Below the pieces are notes generated by a model. The model saw only the letters and a program-made list of their open reading frames with translations. It made no database searches and was not told the DNA's origin. From the NCBI RefSeq assembly GCF_000003815.2, contig NC_049991.1, forward strand, positions 7,868,976 to 7,932,975: a stretch of 64,000 nucleotides of DNA, given 5' to 3'. The position numbers and the translations under genes were made by a program. The stretch is from Branchiostoma floridae (lineage: Eukaryota; Chordata; Leptocardii; Amphioxiformes; Branchiostomatidae). This document shows, one piece after another, positions 1 through 14,643 of this stretch. Positions within the stretch are counted from its first letter, which is position 1, and the number at the start of each line of letters is the position of its first letter.

Positions 1-3000
1 TCATAGTAAGACATGTGGGCAAACGGTAGAAAAGTGATTTGAGTGCCCAAAATTACTTTGTAACTATTCTACATACGAATGAAGGCTCACCTGCGGCTAA
101 CCGCTAAGCGAACCCTTCGGTAACCGCAAAAAAGTGACCCCTTACAGTTGGGCTTCCGAAATTTCAAACAAAATGTGCGTTACTTTCAACACTTGAATAT
201 CATAGTAAGACATGTGGGCAAACGGTAGAAAGTGATTTGAGTACCCAAAATTACTTTGTAACTTTTCTACATACGAATGAAGGCTCACCTGCGGGATAAC
301 CGCTAACCGCTAAGCAAACCCTTCGGTAACCGCAAAAAAGTGACCCCTTACAGTTGGACTTCCGAAATTTCAAACAAAATGTGCGTTACTTTCAACACTT
401 GAATATCATAGTAAGACATGTGGGCAAACGGTAGAAAGTGATTTGAGTACCCAAAATTACTTTGTAACTTTTCTACATACGAATGAAGGCTCACCAGCGG
501 GATAACCGCTAACCGCTAACCGCTAAGCGAACCCTTCGGTAACCGCAAAAAAGTGACCCCTTACAGTTGGACTTACCAAATTTCAAACAAAATGTGCGTT
601 ACTTTCAACACTTGAATATCATAGTAAGACATGTGGGCAAACGGTAGAAAGTGATTTGAGTGCCCAAAATTACTTTGTAACTTTTCTACATACGAATGAA
701 GGCTCACCTGCGGGATAACCGCTAAGCGAACCCTTCGGTAACCGCCAAAAAGTGACCCCTTACAGTTGGACTTCCGAAATTTCAAACAAAATGTGCGTTA
801 CTTTCAACATTTGAATATCATAGTAAGACATGTGGGCAAACGGTAGAAAGTGATTTCAGTACCCAAAATTACTTTGTAACTTTTCTACATACGAATGAAG
901 GCTCACCTGCGGGATAACCGCTAACCGCTAAGCGAACCCTTCGGTAACCGCAAAAAAGTGACCCCTTACAGTTGGACTTCCGAAATTTCAAACAAAATGT
1001 GCGTTACTTTCAACACTTGAATATCATAGTAAGACATGTGGGCAAACGGTAGAAAGTGATTTGAGTACCCAAAATTACTTTGTAACTTTTCTACATACGA
1101 ATGAAGGCTCACCTGCGGGATAACCGCTAACCGCTAAGCGAACCCTTCGGTAACCGCAAAAAAGTGACCCCTTAAGGTTGGACTTCCGAAATTTCAAACA
1201 AAATGTGCGTTACTTTCAACACTTGAATATCATAGTAAGACATGTGGGCAAACGGTAGAAAGTGATTTGAGTACCCAAAATTACTTTGTAACTTTTCTAC
1301 ATACGAATGAAGGCTCACCTGCGGGATAACCGCTAAGTGAACCCTTCGGTAACCTCAAGAAAGTGACCCCTTACAGTTGGACTTCCGAAATTTCAAACAG
1401 AATGTGCGTTACTTTCAACACTTGAATATCATAGTAAGACTTGAGGGCAAACGGTAGAAAGTGATTTGAGTACCCAAAATTACTTTGTAACTTTTCTACA
1501 TACGAATGAAGGCTCACCTGCGGGATAACCGCTAACCGCTAAGCGAACCCTTCGGTAACCGCCAAAAAGTGACCCCTTACAGTTGGACTTACCAAATTTC
1601 AAACAAAATGTGCGTTACTTTCAACACTTGAATATCATAGTAAGACATGTGGGCAAACGGTAGAAAGTGATTTGAGTACCCAAAATTACTTTGTAACTTT
1701 TCTACATACGAATGAAGGCTCACTGCGGGATAAGCGCTAAGCGAACCCTTCGGTAACCGCAAAAAAGTGACCCTTACAGTTGGACTTCCGAAATTACAAA
1801 CAAAAATAAAAATGTGCGTTACTTTCAACACTTGAATATCATAGTAAGACATGTGGGCAAACGGTAGAAAGTGATTTGAGTACCCAAAATTACTTTGTAA
1901 CTTTTCTACATACGAATGAAGTCTCACCTGCGGGATAACCGCTAACCGCTAATCGAACCCTTCGGTAACCGCAAAAAAGTGACCCCTTACAGTTGGACTT
2001 CCGAAATTTCAAACAAAATGTGCGTTACTTTCAACACTTGAATATCATAGTACGACATGTGGGCAAACGGTAGAAAGTGATTTGAGTACCCAAAATTACT
2101 TTGTAACTTTTCTACATACGAATGAAGGCTCACCTGCGGGATAACCGCTAACCGCTAATCGAACCCTTCGGTAACCGCAAAAAAGTGACCCCTTACAGTT
2201 GGACTTCCGAAATTTCAAACAAAATGTGCGTTACTTTCAACACTTGAATATCATAGTAAGACATGTGGGCAAACGGTAGAAAGTGATTTGAGTACCCAAA
2301 ATTACTTTGTAACTTTTCTACATACGAATGAAGGCTCAGCTGCGGGATAACCGCTAACCGATAACCGAAGCCATCGGTAACCGCTGAACCGTGACCCCTT
2401 ACAGTTGGACTCTCGAAATTTCATACGAGATGTGCGTTACTTTCAACACTCGAATATCGTACTAAGAGCTGTGGGCAAACGGTAGAAAGTGATTTGAGTA
2501 CCCAAAATTACTTTGTAACTTTTCTACAGACGAATGAAGGCTCACCTGCGGGATAACCGCTAACCGCTAAGCGAACCCTTCGGTAACCGCTGAAAAGTGA
2601 CCCCTGACAGTTGATCTTTCGAAATTTCAAACAAGATGTGCGATACTTTCGACACTTGAATATCATAGTAAGACATGTGGGCAAACGGTAGAAAGTGATT
2701 TGAGTACCCAAAAGTACTTTGTAACTATTCGACATACGAATGAAGGCTCACATGCGGGATAACCGCTATGCGAACCCTTCGGTAACCGCAAAAAAGTGAC
2801 CCCTTACAGTTGGACTTACCAAATTTCAAACAAAATGTGCGTTACTTTCAACACTTGAATATCATAGTAAGACATGTGGGCAAACGGTAGAAAGTGATTT
2901 GAGTACCCAAAATTACTTTGTAACTTTTCTACATACGAATGAAGGCTCACCTGCGGGATAACCACTAACCGCTAAGCGAACCCTTCGGTAACCGCAAAAA

Positions 3001-6000
3001 AGTGACCCCTTACAGTTGGACTTCCGAAATTTCAAACAAAATGTGCGTTACTTTCAACACTTGAATATCATAGTAAGACATGTGGGCAAACGGTAGAAAG
3101 TGATTTGAGTACCCAAAATTACTTTGTAACTTTTCTACATACGAATGAAGGCTCACCTGCGGGATAACCGCTAACCGCTAAGCGAACCCTTCGGTAACCG
3201 CAAAAAAGTGACCCCTTACAGTTGGACTTCCGAAATTTCAAACAAAATGTGCGATACTTTCAACACTTGATTATCATAGTAAGACATGTGGGCAAACGGT
3301 AGAAAGTGATTTGAGTACCCAAAATTACTTTGTAACTTTTCTACATACGAATGAAGGCTCACCTGCGGGATAAGCGCTAAGCGAACCCTTCGGTAACCGC
3401 AAAAAAGTGACCCCTTACAGTTGATCTTCCGAAATTTCAAACAAAATGTGCGATACTTTCAACACTTGATTATCATAGTAAGACATGTGGGCAAACGGTA
3501 GAAAGTGATTTGAGTACCCAAAATTACTTTGTAACTTTTCTACATACGAATGAAGGCTCACCTGCGGGATAACCGCTATGCGAACCCTTCGGTAACCGCA
3601 AAAAAGTGACCCCTTACAGTTGGACTTACCAAATTTCAAACAAAATGTGCGTTACTTTCAACACTTGAATATCATAGTAAGACATGTGGGCAAACGGTAG
3701 AAAGTGATTTGAGTACCCAAAATTACTTTGTAACTTTTCTACATACGAATGAAGGCTCACCTGCGGGATAACCACTAACCGCTAAGCGAACCCTTCGGTA
3801 ACCGCAAAAAAGTGACCCCTTACAGTTGGACTTCCGAAATTTCAAACAAAATGTGCGTTACTTTCAACACTTGAATATCATAGTAAGACATGTGGGCAAA
3901 CGGTAGAAAGTGATTTGAGTACCCAAAATTACTTTGTAACTTTTCTACATACGAATGAAGGCTCACCTGCGGGATAACCGCTAACCGCTAAGCGAACCCT
4001 TCGGTAACCGGTGAAAAGTGACCCCTTACAGTTGGACTTCCGAAATTTCAAACAAAATGTGCGATACTTTCAACACTTGATTATCATAGTAAGACATGTG
4101 GGCAAACGGTAGAAAGTGATTTGAGTACCNNNNNNNNNNNNNNNNNNNNNNNNNNNNNNNNNNNNNNNNNNNNNNNNNNNNNNNNNNNNNNNNNNNNNNN
4201 NNNNNNNNNNNNNNNNNNNNNNNNNNNNNACCGCTAACAACTGACCCCTGACAGTTGGACTTCCGAAATTTCAAACGTCATGCGCGTTACGTTCGACACT
4301 TGAATATCATAGTAAGACATGTGGCCAAACGGTAGAAAGTGATTTGAGTACCCAGTACTACTTAGTAACTTTTCGACATACGAATGAAGGCTCACGTGCG
4401 GGATAACCGCTAACCGCTAAGCGAACCCTTCGGTAACCGCTGACAAGTGACCCCTGACAGTTGGACTTCCGAAATTTCAAACGAAATGTGCGTTACTTTC
4501 AACACTTGAATATCATAGTAAGACATGTGGGCAAACGGTAGAAAGTGATTTGAGTACCCAAAATTACTTTGTAACTTTTCTACATACGAATGAAGGCTCA
4601 CCTGCGGGATAACCGCTAACCGCTAAGCGAACCCTTCGGTAACCGCTGACAAGTGACCCCTTACAGTTGGACTTCCGAAATTTCATACGAAATGTGCGAT
4701 ACTTTCGACACTTGAATATCATAGTAAGACATGTGGGCAAACGGTAGAAAGTGATTTGAGTACCCAAAATTACTTTGTAACTTTTCGACATACGAATGAA
4801 GGCTCACATGCGGGATAAGCGCTAAGCGAACCCTTCGGTAACCGCAAAAAAGTGACCCCTTACAGTTGATCTTCCGAAATTTCAAACAAAATGTGCGTTA
4901 CTTTCAACACTTGAATATCATAGTAAGACATGTGGGCAAACGGTAGAAAGTGATTTGAGTACCCAAAATTACTTTGTAACTTTTCTACAGACGAATGAAG
5001 GCTCACCTGCGGGATAACCGCTAACCGCTAAGCGAACCCTTCGGTAACCGCAAAAAAGTGACCCCTTACAGTTGGACTTCCGAAATTTCAAACAAAATGT
5101 GCGTTACTTTCAACACTTGAATATCATAGTAAGACATGTGGGCAAGCGGTAGAAAGTGATTTGAGTACCCAAAATTACTTTGTAATTTTTCTACATACGA
5201 ATGAAGGCTCACCTGCGGGATAACCGCTAAGCGAACCCTTCGGTAACCGCAAAAAAGTGACCCCTTACAGTTGGACTTCCGAAATTTCAAACAAAATGTG
5301 CTGTCACTTTTAACACTTGAATATCATAGTAAGACATGTGGGCAAACGGTAGAAAGTGATTTCAGTACCCAAAATTACTTTGAAACTTTTCTACATACGA
5401 ATGAAGGCTCACCTGCGGGATAACCGCTAACCGCTAAGCGAACCCTTCGGTAACCGCAAAAAAGTGACCCCTTACAGTTGGACTTCCGAAATTTCAAACA
5501 AAATGTGCGTCACTTTCAACACTTGAATATCATAGTAAGACATGTGGGCAAACGGTAGAAAGTGATTTGAGTACCCAAAATTACTTTGTAACTTTTCTAC
5601 ATACGAATGAAGGCTCACCTGCGGGATAACCGCTAACCGCTAAGCTAACCCTTCGGAAACCACAAAAAAGTGACCCCTTACGTTTGGACTTACTAAATTT
5701 CAAACAAAATGTGCGTTACTTTCAACACTTCAATATCATAGTAAGACATGTGGCCAAACGGCAAAAAGTGATTTGAGTACCCAAAATTACTTTGTAACTT
5801 TTCTACTTACGAATGAAGGCTCACCTGCGGGATAACCGCTAACCGCTAAGCGAACCCTTCGGTANNNNNNNNNNNNNNNNNNNNNNNNNNNNNNNNNNNN
5901 NNNNNNNNNNNNNNNNNNNNNNNNNNNNNNNNNNNNNNNNNNNNNNNNNNNNNNNNNNNNNNNNNNNNNNNNNNNNNNNNNNNNNNNNNNNNNNNNNNNN

Positions 6001-8139
6001 NNNNNNNNNNNNNNNNNNNNNNNNNNNNNNNNNNNNNNNNNNNNNNNNNNNNNNNNNNNNNNNNNNNNNNNNNNNNNNNNNNNNNNNNNNNNNNNNNNNN
6101 NNNNNNNNNNNNNNNNNNNNNNNNNNNNNNNNNNNNNNNNNNNNNNNNNNNNNNNNNNNNNNNNNNNNNNNNNNNNNNNNNNNNNNNNNNNNNNNNNNNN
6201 NNNNNNNNNNNNNNNNNNNNNNNNNNNNNNNNNNNNNNNNNNNNNNNNNNNNNNNNNNNNNNNNNNNNNNNNNNNNNNNNNNNNNNNNNNNNNNNNNNNN
6301 NNNNNNNNNNNNNNNNNNNNNNNNNNNNNNNNNNNNNNNNNNNNNNNNNNNNNNNNNNNNNNNNNNNNNNNNNNNNNNNNNNNNNNNNNNNNNNNNNNNN
6401 NNNNNNNNNNNNNNNNNNNNNNNNNNNNNNNNNNNNNNNNNNNNNNNNNNNNNNNNNNNNNNNNNNNNNNNNNNNNNNNNNNNNNNNNNNNNNNNNNNNN
6501 NNNNNNNNNNNNNNNNNNNNNNNNNNNNNNNNNNNNNNNNNNNNNNNNNNNNNNNNNNNNNNNNNNNNNNNNNNNNNNNNNNNNNNNNNNNNNNNNNNNN
6601 NNNNNNNNNNNNNNNNNNNNNNNNNNNNNNNNNNNNNNNNNNNNNNNNNNNNAGTCTCACCTGCGGGATAACCGCTAACCGCTAAGCGCACCCTTCGGTA
6701 ACCGCTGACAAGTGACCCCTTACAGTTGGACATCCGAAATTTCAAACAAAATGTGCGTTACTTTCGACACTTGAATATCATAGTAAGACATGTGGGCAAA
6801 GCGTAGAAAGGGATTTGAGTACCCAAAATTACTTTGGTAACTTTTCTCCAGACGAATGAAGGCTCACCTGCGGGATACCGGCTAACCGCTAAGCGAACCT
6901 TTCGGTAACCGCAAAAAAGTGACCCCTTACAGTTGGACTTTCCAAATTTCAAACAAAATGTGCGTTACTTTCAACACTTGAATATCATAGTAAGACATGT
7001 GGGCAAACGGTAGAAAGTGATTTGAGTACCCAAAATTACTTTGTAACTTTTCTACATACGAATGAAGGCTCACCTGCGGGATAACCGCTAAGTGAACCCT
7101 TCGGTAACCTCAAAAAAGTGACCCCTTACAGTTGGACTTCCGAAATTTCAAACAGAATGTGCGTTACTTTCAACACTTGAATATCATAGTAAGACTTGAG
7201 GGCAAACGGTAGAAAGTGATTTGAGTACCCAAAATTACTTTGTAACTTTTCTACATACGAATGAAGGCTCACCTGCGGGATAACCGCTAACCGCTAAGCG
7301 AACCCTTCGGTAACCGCCAAAAAGTGACCCCTTACAGTTGGACTTACCAAATTTCAAACAAAATGTGCGTTACTTTCAACACTTGAATATCATAGTAAGA
7401 CATGTGGGCAAACGGTAGAAAGTGATTTGAGTACCCAAAATTACTTTGTAACTTTTCTACATACGAATGAAGGCTCACCTGCGGGATAACCGCTAAGCGA
7501 ACCCTTCGGTAACCGCAAAAAAGTGACCCCTTACAGTTGGACTTCCGAAATTACAAACAAAAATAAAAATGTGCGTTACTTTCAACACTTGAATATCATA
7601 GTAAGACATGTGGGCAAACGGTAGAAAGTGATTTGAGTACCCAAAATTACTTTGTAACTTTTCTACATACGAATGAAGTCTCACCTGCGGGATAACCGCT
7701 AACCGCTAATCGAACCCTTCGGTAACCGCAAAAAAGTGACCCCTTACAGTTGGACTTCCGAAATTTCAAACAAAATGTGCGTTACTTTCAACACTTGAAT
7801 ATCATAGTACGACATGTGGGCAAACGGTAGAAAGTGATTTGAGTACCCAAAATTACTTTGTAACTTTTCTACATACGAATGAAGTCTCACCTGCGGGATA
7901 ACCGCTAACCGCTAATCGAACCCTTCGGTAACCGCAAAAAAGTGACCCCTTACAGTTGGACTTCCGAAATTTCAAACAAAATGTGCGTTACTTTCAACAC
8001 TTGAATATCATAGTAAGACATGTGGGCAAACGGTAGAAAGTGATTTCAGTACCCAAAATTACTTTGTAACTTTTCTAAATTCGAATGAAGGCTCACCTGC
8101 GGGATAACCGCTAACCGCTAAGCGAACCCTTCGGTAACC

Positions 8140-8146
8140 GCACATG
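8140..8146. other. Internal deletion junction in Sat-1
   Basis: Here the sequence passes from the end of one unit (GGTAACCGCA) straight to the middle of the next (CATGTGGGCAAACGG). Most of the intervening segment, from the AAAAAGTGACC block to the start of the CATGTGGGC block, is missing. This is a within-array deletion or unequal-exchange scar. Confidence 0.8.
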
Positions 8147-11100
8147 TGGGCAAACGGTAGAAAGTGATTTGAGTACCCAAAATTACTTTGTAACTTTTCT
8201 ACATACGAATGAAGGCTCACCTGCGGGATAACCGCTAACCGCTAAGCAAACCCTTCGGTAACCGCAAAAAAGTGACCCCTTACAGTTGGACTTCNNNNNN
8301 NNNNNNNNNNNNNNNNNNNNNNNNNNNNNNNNNNNNNNNNNNNNNNNNNNNNNNNNNNNNNNNNNNNNNNNNNNNNNNNNNNNNNNNNNNNNNNNNNNNN
8401 NNNNNNNNNNNNNNNNNNNNNNNNNNNNNNNNNNNNNNNNNNNNNNNNNNNNNNNNNNNNNNNNNNNNNNNNNNNNNNNNNNNNNNNNNNNNNNNNNNNN
8501 NNNNNNNNNNNNNNNNNNNNNNNNNNNNNNNNNNNNNNNNNNNNNNNNNNNNNNNNNNNNTAGAAAGTGATTTGAGTACCCAAAATTGCTCTGTAACTTT
8601 TCTACATACGAATGAAGGCTCACCTGCGGGATAACCGCTAAGCGAACCCGTCGGTAACCGCAAAAAAGTGACCCCTTACAGTTGGACTTCCGAAATTACA
8701 AACAAAAATCAAAATGTGCGTTACTTTCAACACTTGAATATCATAGTAAGACATGTGGGCAAACGGTAGAAAGTGATTTGAGTACCCAAAATTACTTTGT
8801 AACTTTTCTACATACGAATGAAGGCTCACCTGCGGGATAACCACTAACCGCTAAGCGAACCCTTCGGTAACCGCCAAAAAGTGACCCCTTACAGTTGGAC
8901 TTCCGAAATTTCAAACAAAATGTGCGTTACTTTCAACACTTGAATATCATAGTAAGACATGTGGGCAAACGGTAGAAAGTGATTTGAGTACCCAAAATTA
9001 CTTTGTAACTTTTCTACATACGAATGAAGGCTCACCTGCGGGATAACCGCTAACCGCTAATCGAACCTTTCGGTAACCGCAAAAAAGTGACCCCTTAAGG
9101 TTTGACTTCCGAAATTTCAAACAAAATGTGCGTTACTTTCAACACTTGAATATCATAGTAAGATATGTTGGCAAACTGTAGAAAGTGATTTGAGTACCAA
9201 AAATTACTTTGTTACTTTTCTACATACGAATGAAGGCTCACCTGCGGGATAACCGCTAAGCGAACCCTTCGGTAACCGCAAAAAAGTGACCCCTTACAGT
9301 TGGACTTCCGAAATTTCAAACAAAATGTGCGTTACTTTCAACACTTGAATATCATAGTAAGACATGTGGGCAAACGGTAGAAAGTGATTTGAGTACCCAA
9401 AATTACTTTGTAACTTTTCTACATACGAATGAAGGCTCACCTGCGGGATAACCGCTAAGCGAACCCTTCGGTAACCGCCAAAAAGTGACCCCTTACAGTT
9501 GGACTTCCGAAATTTCAAACAAAATGTGCGTTACTTTCAACACTTGAATATCATAGTAAGACATGTGGGCAAACGGTAGAAAGTGATTTGAGTACCCAAA
9601 ATTACTTTGTAACTTTTCTACATACGACTGAAGGCTCACCTGCGGGATAACCGCTAAGCGAACCCTTCGGTAACCGCAAAAAAGTGACCCCTTACAGTTG
9701 GACTTCCGAAATTTCAAACAAAATGTGCGTTACTTTCAACACTTGAATATCATAGTAAGACATGTGGGCAAACGGTAGAAAGTGATTTGAGTACCCAAAA
9801 TTACTTTGTAACTTTTCTACAGACGAATGAAGGCTCACCTGCGGGATAACCGCTAACCGCTAAGCGAACCCTTCGGTAACCGCAAAAAAGTGACCCCTTA
9901 CAGTTGGACTTCCGAAATTTCAAACAAAATGTGCGTTACTTTCAACACTTGAATATCATAGTAAGACATGTGGGCAAACGGTAGAAAGTGATTTGAGTAC
10001 CCAAAATTACTTTGTAACTTTTCTACATACGAATGAAGGCTCACCAGCGGGATAACCGCTAACCGCTAACCGCTAAGCGAACCCTTCGGTAACCGCTAAC
10101 AATGACCCCTTACAGTTGGACCTCGCAAATTTCAAACTCGATGTGCGTTACTTTCTACACTTGAATATCATAGTTAGACATGTGGCCTAACGGTAGAAAG
10201 TGATTTCAGTACCCAGAATTACTTAGTAACTTTTAAACATACGAATGAAGACTCACGTATGAGATATCCGCTAACCGCTAAGCGAACCCTTCGGTAACCG
10301 CCAAAAAGTGACCCCTTACAGTTGGACTTCCGAAATTTCAAACCAAATGTGCGTTACTTTCTACACTTGAATATCATAGTTAGACATGTGGGCTAACGCT
10401 AGAAAGTGATTTCAGTACCCAGAATTACTTTGTAACTTTTCTACATACGAATGAAGGCTCACGTGCGGGATATCCGCTAACCGCTAACCGCTAAGTGAAC
10501 CCTTCGGTAACCGCAAAAAAGTGACCCCTTACAGTTGGACTTCCGAAATTTCAAACAAAATGTGCGTTACTTTCAACACTTGAATATCATAGTAAGACAT
10601 GTGGGCAAACGGTAGAAAGTGATTTGAGTACCCAAAATTACTTTGTAACTTTTCTACATACGAATGAAGGCTCACCTGCGGGATAACCGCTAACCGCTAA
10701 GCGAACCCTTCGGTAACCGCCAAAAAGTGACCCCTTACAGTTGGACTTCCGAAATTTCAAACAAAATGTGCGTTACTTTCAACACTTGAATATCATAGTA
10801 AGACATGTGGGCAAACGGTAGAAAGTGATTTGAGTACCCAAAATTACTTTGTAACTTTTCTACAGACGAATGAAGGCTCACCTGCGGGATAACCGCTAAC
10901 CGCTAAAAGAACCCTTCGGTAACCGCAAAAAAGTGACCCCTTACAGTTGGACTTCCGAAATTTCAAACAAAATGTGCGTTACTTTCAACACTTGAATATC
11001 ATAGTAAGACATGTGGACAAACGGTAGAAAGTGATTTGAGTACCCAAAATTACTTTGTAACTTTTCTACATACGAATGAAGGCTCACCTGCGGGATAACC

Positions 11101-14100
11101 GCTAACCGCTAAGCGAACCCTTCGGTAACCGCAAAAAAGTGACCCCTTACAGTTGGACTTCCGAAATTTCAAACAAAATGTGCGTTACTTTCAACACTTG
11201 AATATCATAGTAAGACATGTGGGCAAACGGTAGAAAGTGATTTGAGTACCCAAAATTACTTTGTAACTTTTCTACATACGAATGAAGGCTCACCTGCGGG
11301 ATAACCGCTAAGCGAACCCTTCGGTAACCGCCAAAAAGTGACCCCTTACAGTTGGACTTCCGAAATTTCAAACAAAATGTGCGTACTTTCAACACTTGAA
11401 TATCATAGAAAGACATGTGGGCTAACGGTAGAAAGTGATTTGAGTACCCAAAATTACTTTGTAACTTTTCTACATACGAATGAAGGCTCACCTGCGGGAT
11501 ACCGCTAAGTGAACCCTTCGGTAACCTCAAAAAAGTGACCCCTTACAGTTGGACTTCCGAAATTTCAAACAGAATGTGCGTTACTTTCAACACTTGAATA
11601 TCATAGTAAGACTTGAGGGCAAACGGTAGAAAGTGATTTGAGTACCCAAAATTACTTTGTAACTTTTCTACATACGAATGAAGGCTCACCTGCGGGATAA
11701 CCGCTAACCGCTAAGCGAACCCTTCGGTAACCGCCAAAAAGTGACCCCTTACAGTTGGACTTACCAAATTTCAAACAAAATGTGCGTTACTTTCAACACT
11801 TGAATATCATAGTAAGACATGTGGGCAAACGGTAGAAAGTGATTTGAGTACCCAAAATTACTTTGTAACTTTTCTACATACGAATGAAGGCTCACCTGCG
11901 GGATAACCGCTAAGCGAACCCTTCGGTAACCGCAAAAAAGTGACCCCTTACAGTTGGACTTCCGAAATTACAAACAAAAATAAAAATGTGCGTTACTTTC
12001 AACACTTGAATATCATAGTAAGACATGTGGGCAAACGGTAGAAAGTGATTTGAGTACCCAAAATTACTTTGTAACTTTTCTACATACGAATGAAGTCTCA
12101 CCTGCGGGATAACCGCTAACCGCTAATCGAACCCTTCGGTAACCGCAAAAAAGTGACCCCTTACAGTTGGACTTCCGAAATTTCAAACAAAATGTGCGTT
12201 ACTTTCAACACTTGAATATCATAGTACGACATGTGGGCAAACGGTAGAAAGTGATTTGAGTACCCAAAATTACTTTGTAACTTTTCTACATACGAATGAA
12301 GGCTCACCTGCGGGATAACCGCTAACCGCTAATCGAACCCTTCGGTAACCGCAAAAAAGTGACCCCTTACAGTTGGACTTCCGAAATTTCAAACAAAATG
12401 TGCGTTACTTTCAACACTTGAATATCATAGTAAGACATGTGGGCAAACGGTAGAAAGTGATTTGAGTACCCAAAATTACTTTGTAACTTTTCTACATACG
12501 AATGAAGGCTCACCTGCGGGATAACCGCTAACTGCTAAGCGAACCCTTCGGTAACCGCAAAAAAGTGACCCCTTACAGTTGGACTTCCGAAATTTCAAAC
12601 AAAATGTGCGTTACTTTCAACACTTGAATATCATAGTAAGACATGTGGGCAAACGGTAGAAAGTGATTTGAGTACCCAAAATTACTTTGTAACTTTTCTA
12701 CATACGAATGAAGGCTCACCTGCGGGATAACCGCTAAGTGAACCCTTCGGTAACCTCAAGAAAGTGACCCCTTACAGTTGGACTTCCGAAATTTCAAACA
12801 GAATGTGCGTTACTTTCAACACTTGAATATCATAGTAAGACTTGAGGGCAAACGGTAGAAAGTGATTTGAGTACCCAAAATTACTTTGTAACTTTTCTAC
12901 ATACGAATGAAGGCTCACCTGCGGGATAACCGCTAACCGCTAAGCGAACCCTTCGGTAACCGCCAAAAAGTGACCCCTTACAGTTGGACTTACCAAATTT
13001 CAAACAAAATGTGCGTTACTTTCAACACTTGAATATCATAGTAAGACATGTGGCAAACGGAGAAAGTGATTTGAGTACCCAATTTACTTTGTAACTCTTC
13101 TACATACGAATGAAGGCTCACCTGCGGGATAACCGCTAACCGCTAAGCGAACCCTTCGGTAACCGCCAAAAAGTGACCCCTTACAGTTGGACTTCCGAAA
13201 TTTCAAACAAAATGTGCGTTACTTTCAACACTTGAATATCATAGTAAGACATGTGGGCAAACGGTAGAAAGTGATTTGAGTACCCAAAATTGCTCTGTAA
13301 CTTTTCTACATACGAATGAAGGCTCACCTGCGGGATAACCGCTAAGCGAACCCTTCGGTAACCGCAAAAAAGTGACCCCTTACAGTTGGACTTCCGAAAT
13401 TACAAACAAAAATCAAAATGTGCGTTACTTTCAACACTTGAATATCATAGTAAGACATGTGGGCAAACGGTAGAAAGTGATTTGAGTACCCAAAATTACT
13501 TTGTAACTTTTCTACATACGAATGAAGGCTCACCTGCGGGATAACCACTAACCGCTAAGCGAACCCTTCGGTAACCGCAAAAAAGTGACCCCTTACAGTT
13601 GGACTTCCGAAATTTCAAACAAAATGTGCGTTACTTTCAACACTTGAATTTCATAGTAAGACATTTGGGCAAACGGTAGAAAGTGATTTGAGTACCCAAA
13701 ATTACTTTGTAACTTTTCTACATACGAATGAAGTCTCACCTGCGGGATAACCGCTAACCGCTAATCGAACCCTTCGGTAACCGCAAAAAAGTGACCCCTT
13801 AAGGTTTGACTTCCGAAATTTCAAACAAAATGTGCGTTACTTACAACACTTGAATATCATAGTAAGATATATTGGCAAACGGTAGAAAGTGATTTGAGTA
13901 CCCAAAATTACTTTGTTACTTTTCTACAGACGAATGAAGGCTCACCTGCGGGATAACCGCTAAGCGAACCCTTCGGTAACCGCCAAAAAGTGACCCCTTA
14001 CAGTTGGACTTCCGAAATTTCAAACAAAATGTGCGTTACTTTCAACACTTGAATATCATAGTAAGACATGTGGGCAAACGGTAGAAAGTGATTTGAGTAC

Positions 14101-14562
14101 CCAAAATTACTTTGTAACTTTTCTACATACGAATGAAGGCTCACCTGCGGGATAACCGCTAAGCAAACCCTTCGGTAACCGCAAAAACGTGACCCCTTAC
14201 AGTTGATCTTCCGAAATTTCAAACAAAATGTGCGTTACTTTCAACACTTGAATATCATAGTAAGACATGTGGGCAAACGGTAGAAAGTGATTTGAGTACC
14301 CAAAATTACTTTGTAACTTTTCTACATACGAATGAAGGCTCACCTGCGGGATAACCGCTAACCGCTAAGCGAACCCTTCGGTAACCGCAAAAAAGTGACC
14401 CCTTACAGTTGGACTTACCAAATTTCAAACAAAATGTGCTTTACTTTCAACACTTGAATATCATAGTAAGACATGTGGGCAAACGGTAGAAAGTGATTTG
14501 AGTACCCAAAATTACTTTGTAACTTTTTTACAGACGAATGAAGGCTCACCTGCGGGATAACC

Positions 14563-14643
14563 TGTGTGTGCGGGGATCGATAAGCCCGATAGGGCTTATC
14601 AGTATAAATAACAGGGTCAATCTGAGACTGAATCTGAAACTGA
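14563..14643. other. Non-satellite insert with perfect hairpin inside Sat-1
   Basis: About 80 bp unrelated to Sat-1 interrupts one unit between its GGATAACC and AACCGC blocks. It holds a perfect 9-bp inverted repeat (GATAAGCCC / GGGCTTATC, 14579-14600, loop GATA), followed by short near-repeats of CTGAGACTGAATCTGAAACTG. The flanking satellite is also altered (CCGCTTACGGTAAACCGC). No terminal inverted repeats or clear target duplication were found, so its origin is unknown. Confidence 0.7.

Noticed and set aside
5839-6745. Long ORFs of 273 and 299 aa
   Set aside because: Almost entirely N translated as X; the same applies to frames across 8295-8560, 17737-18083, 37335-37858, 38554-38818 and 48858-49778.
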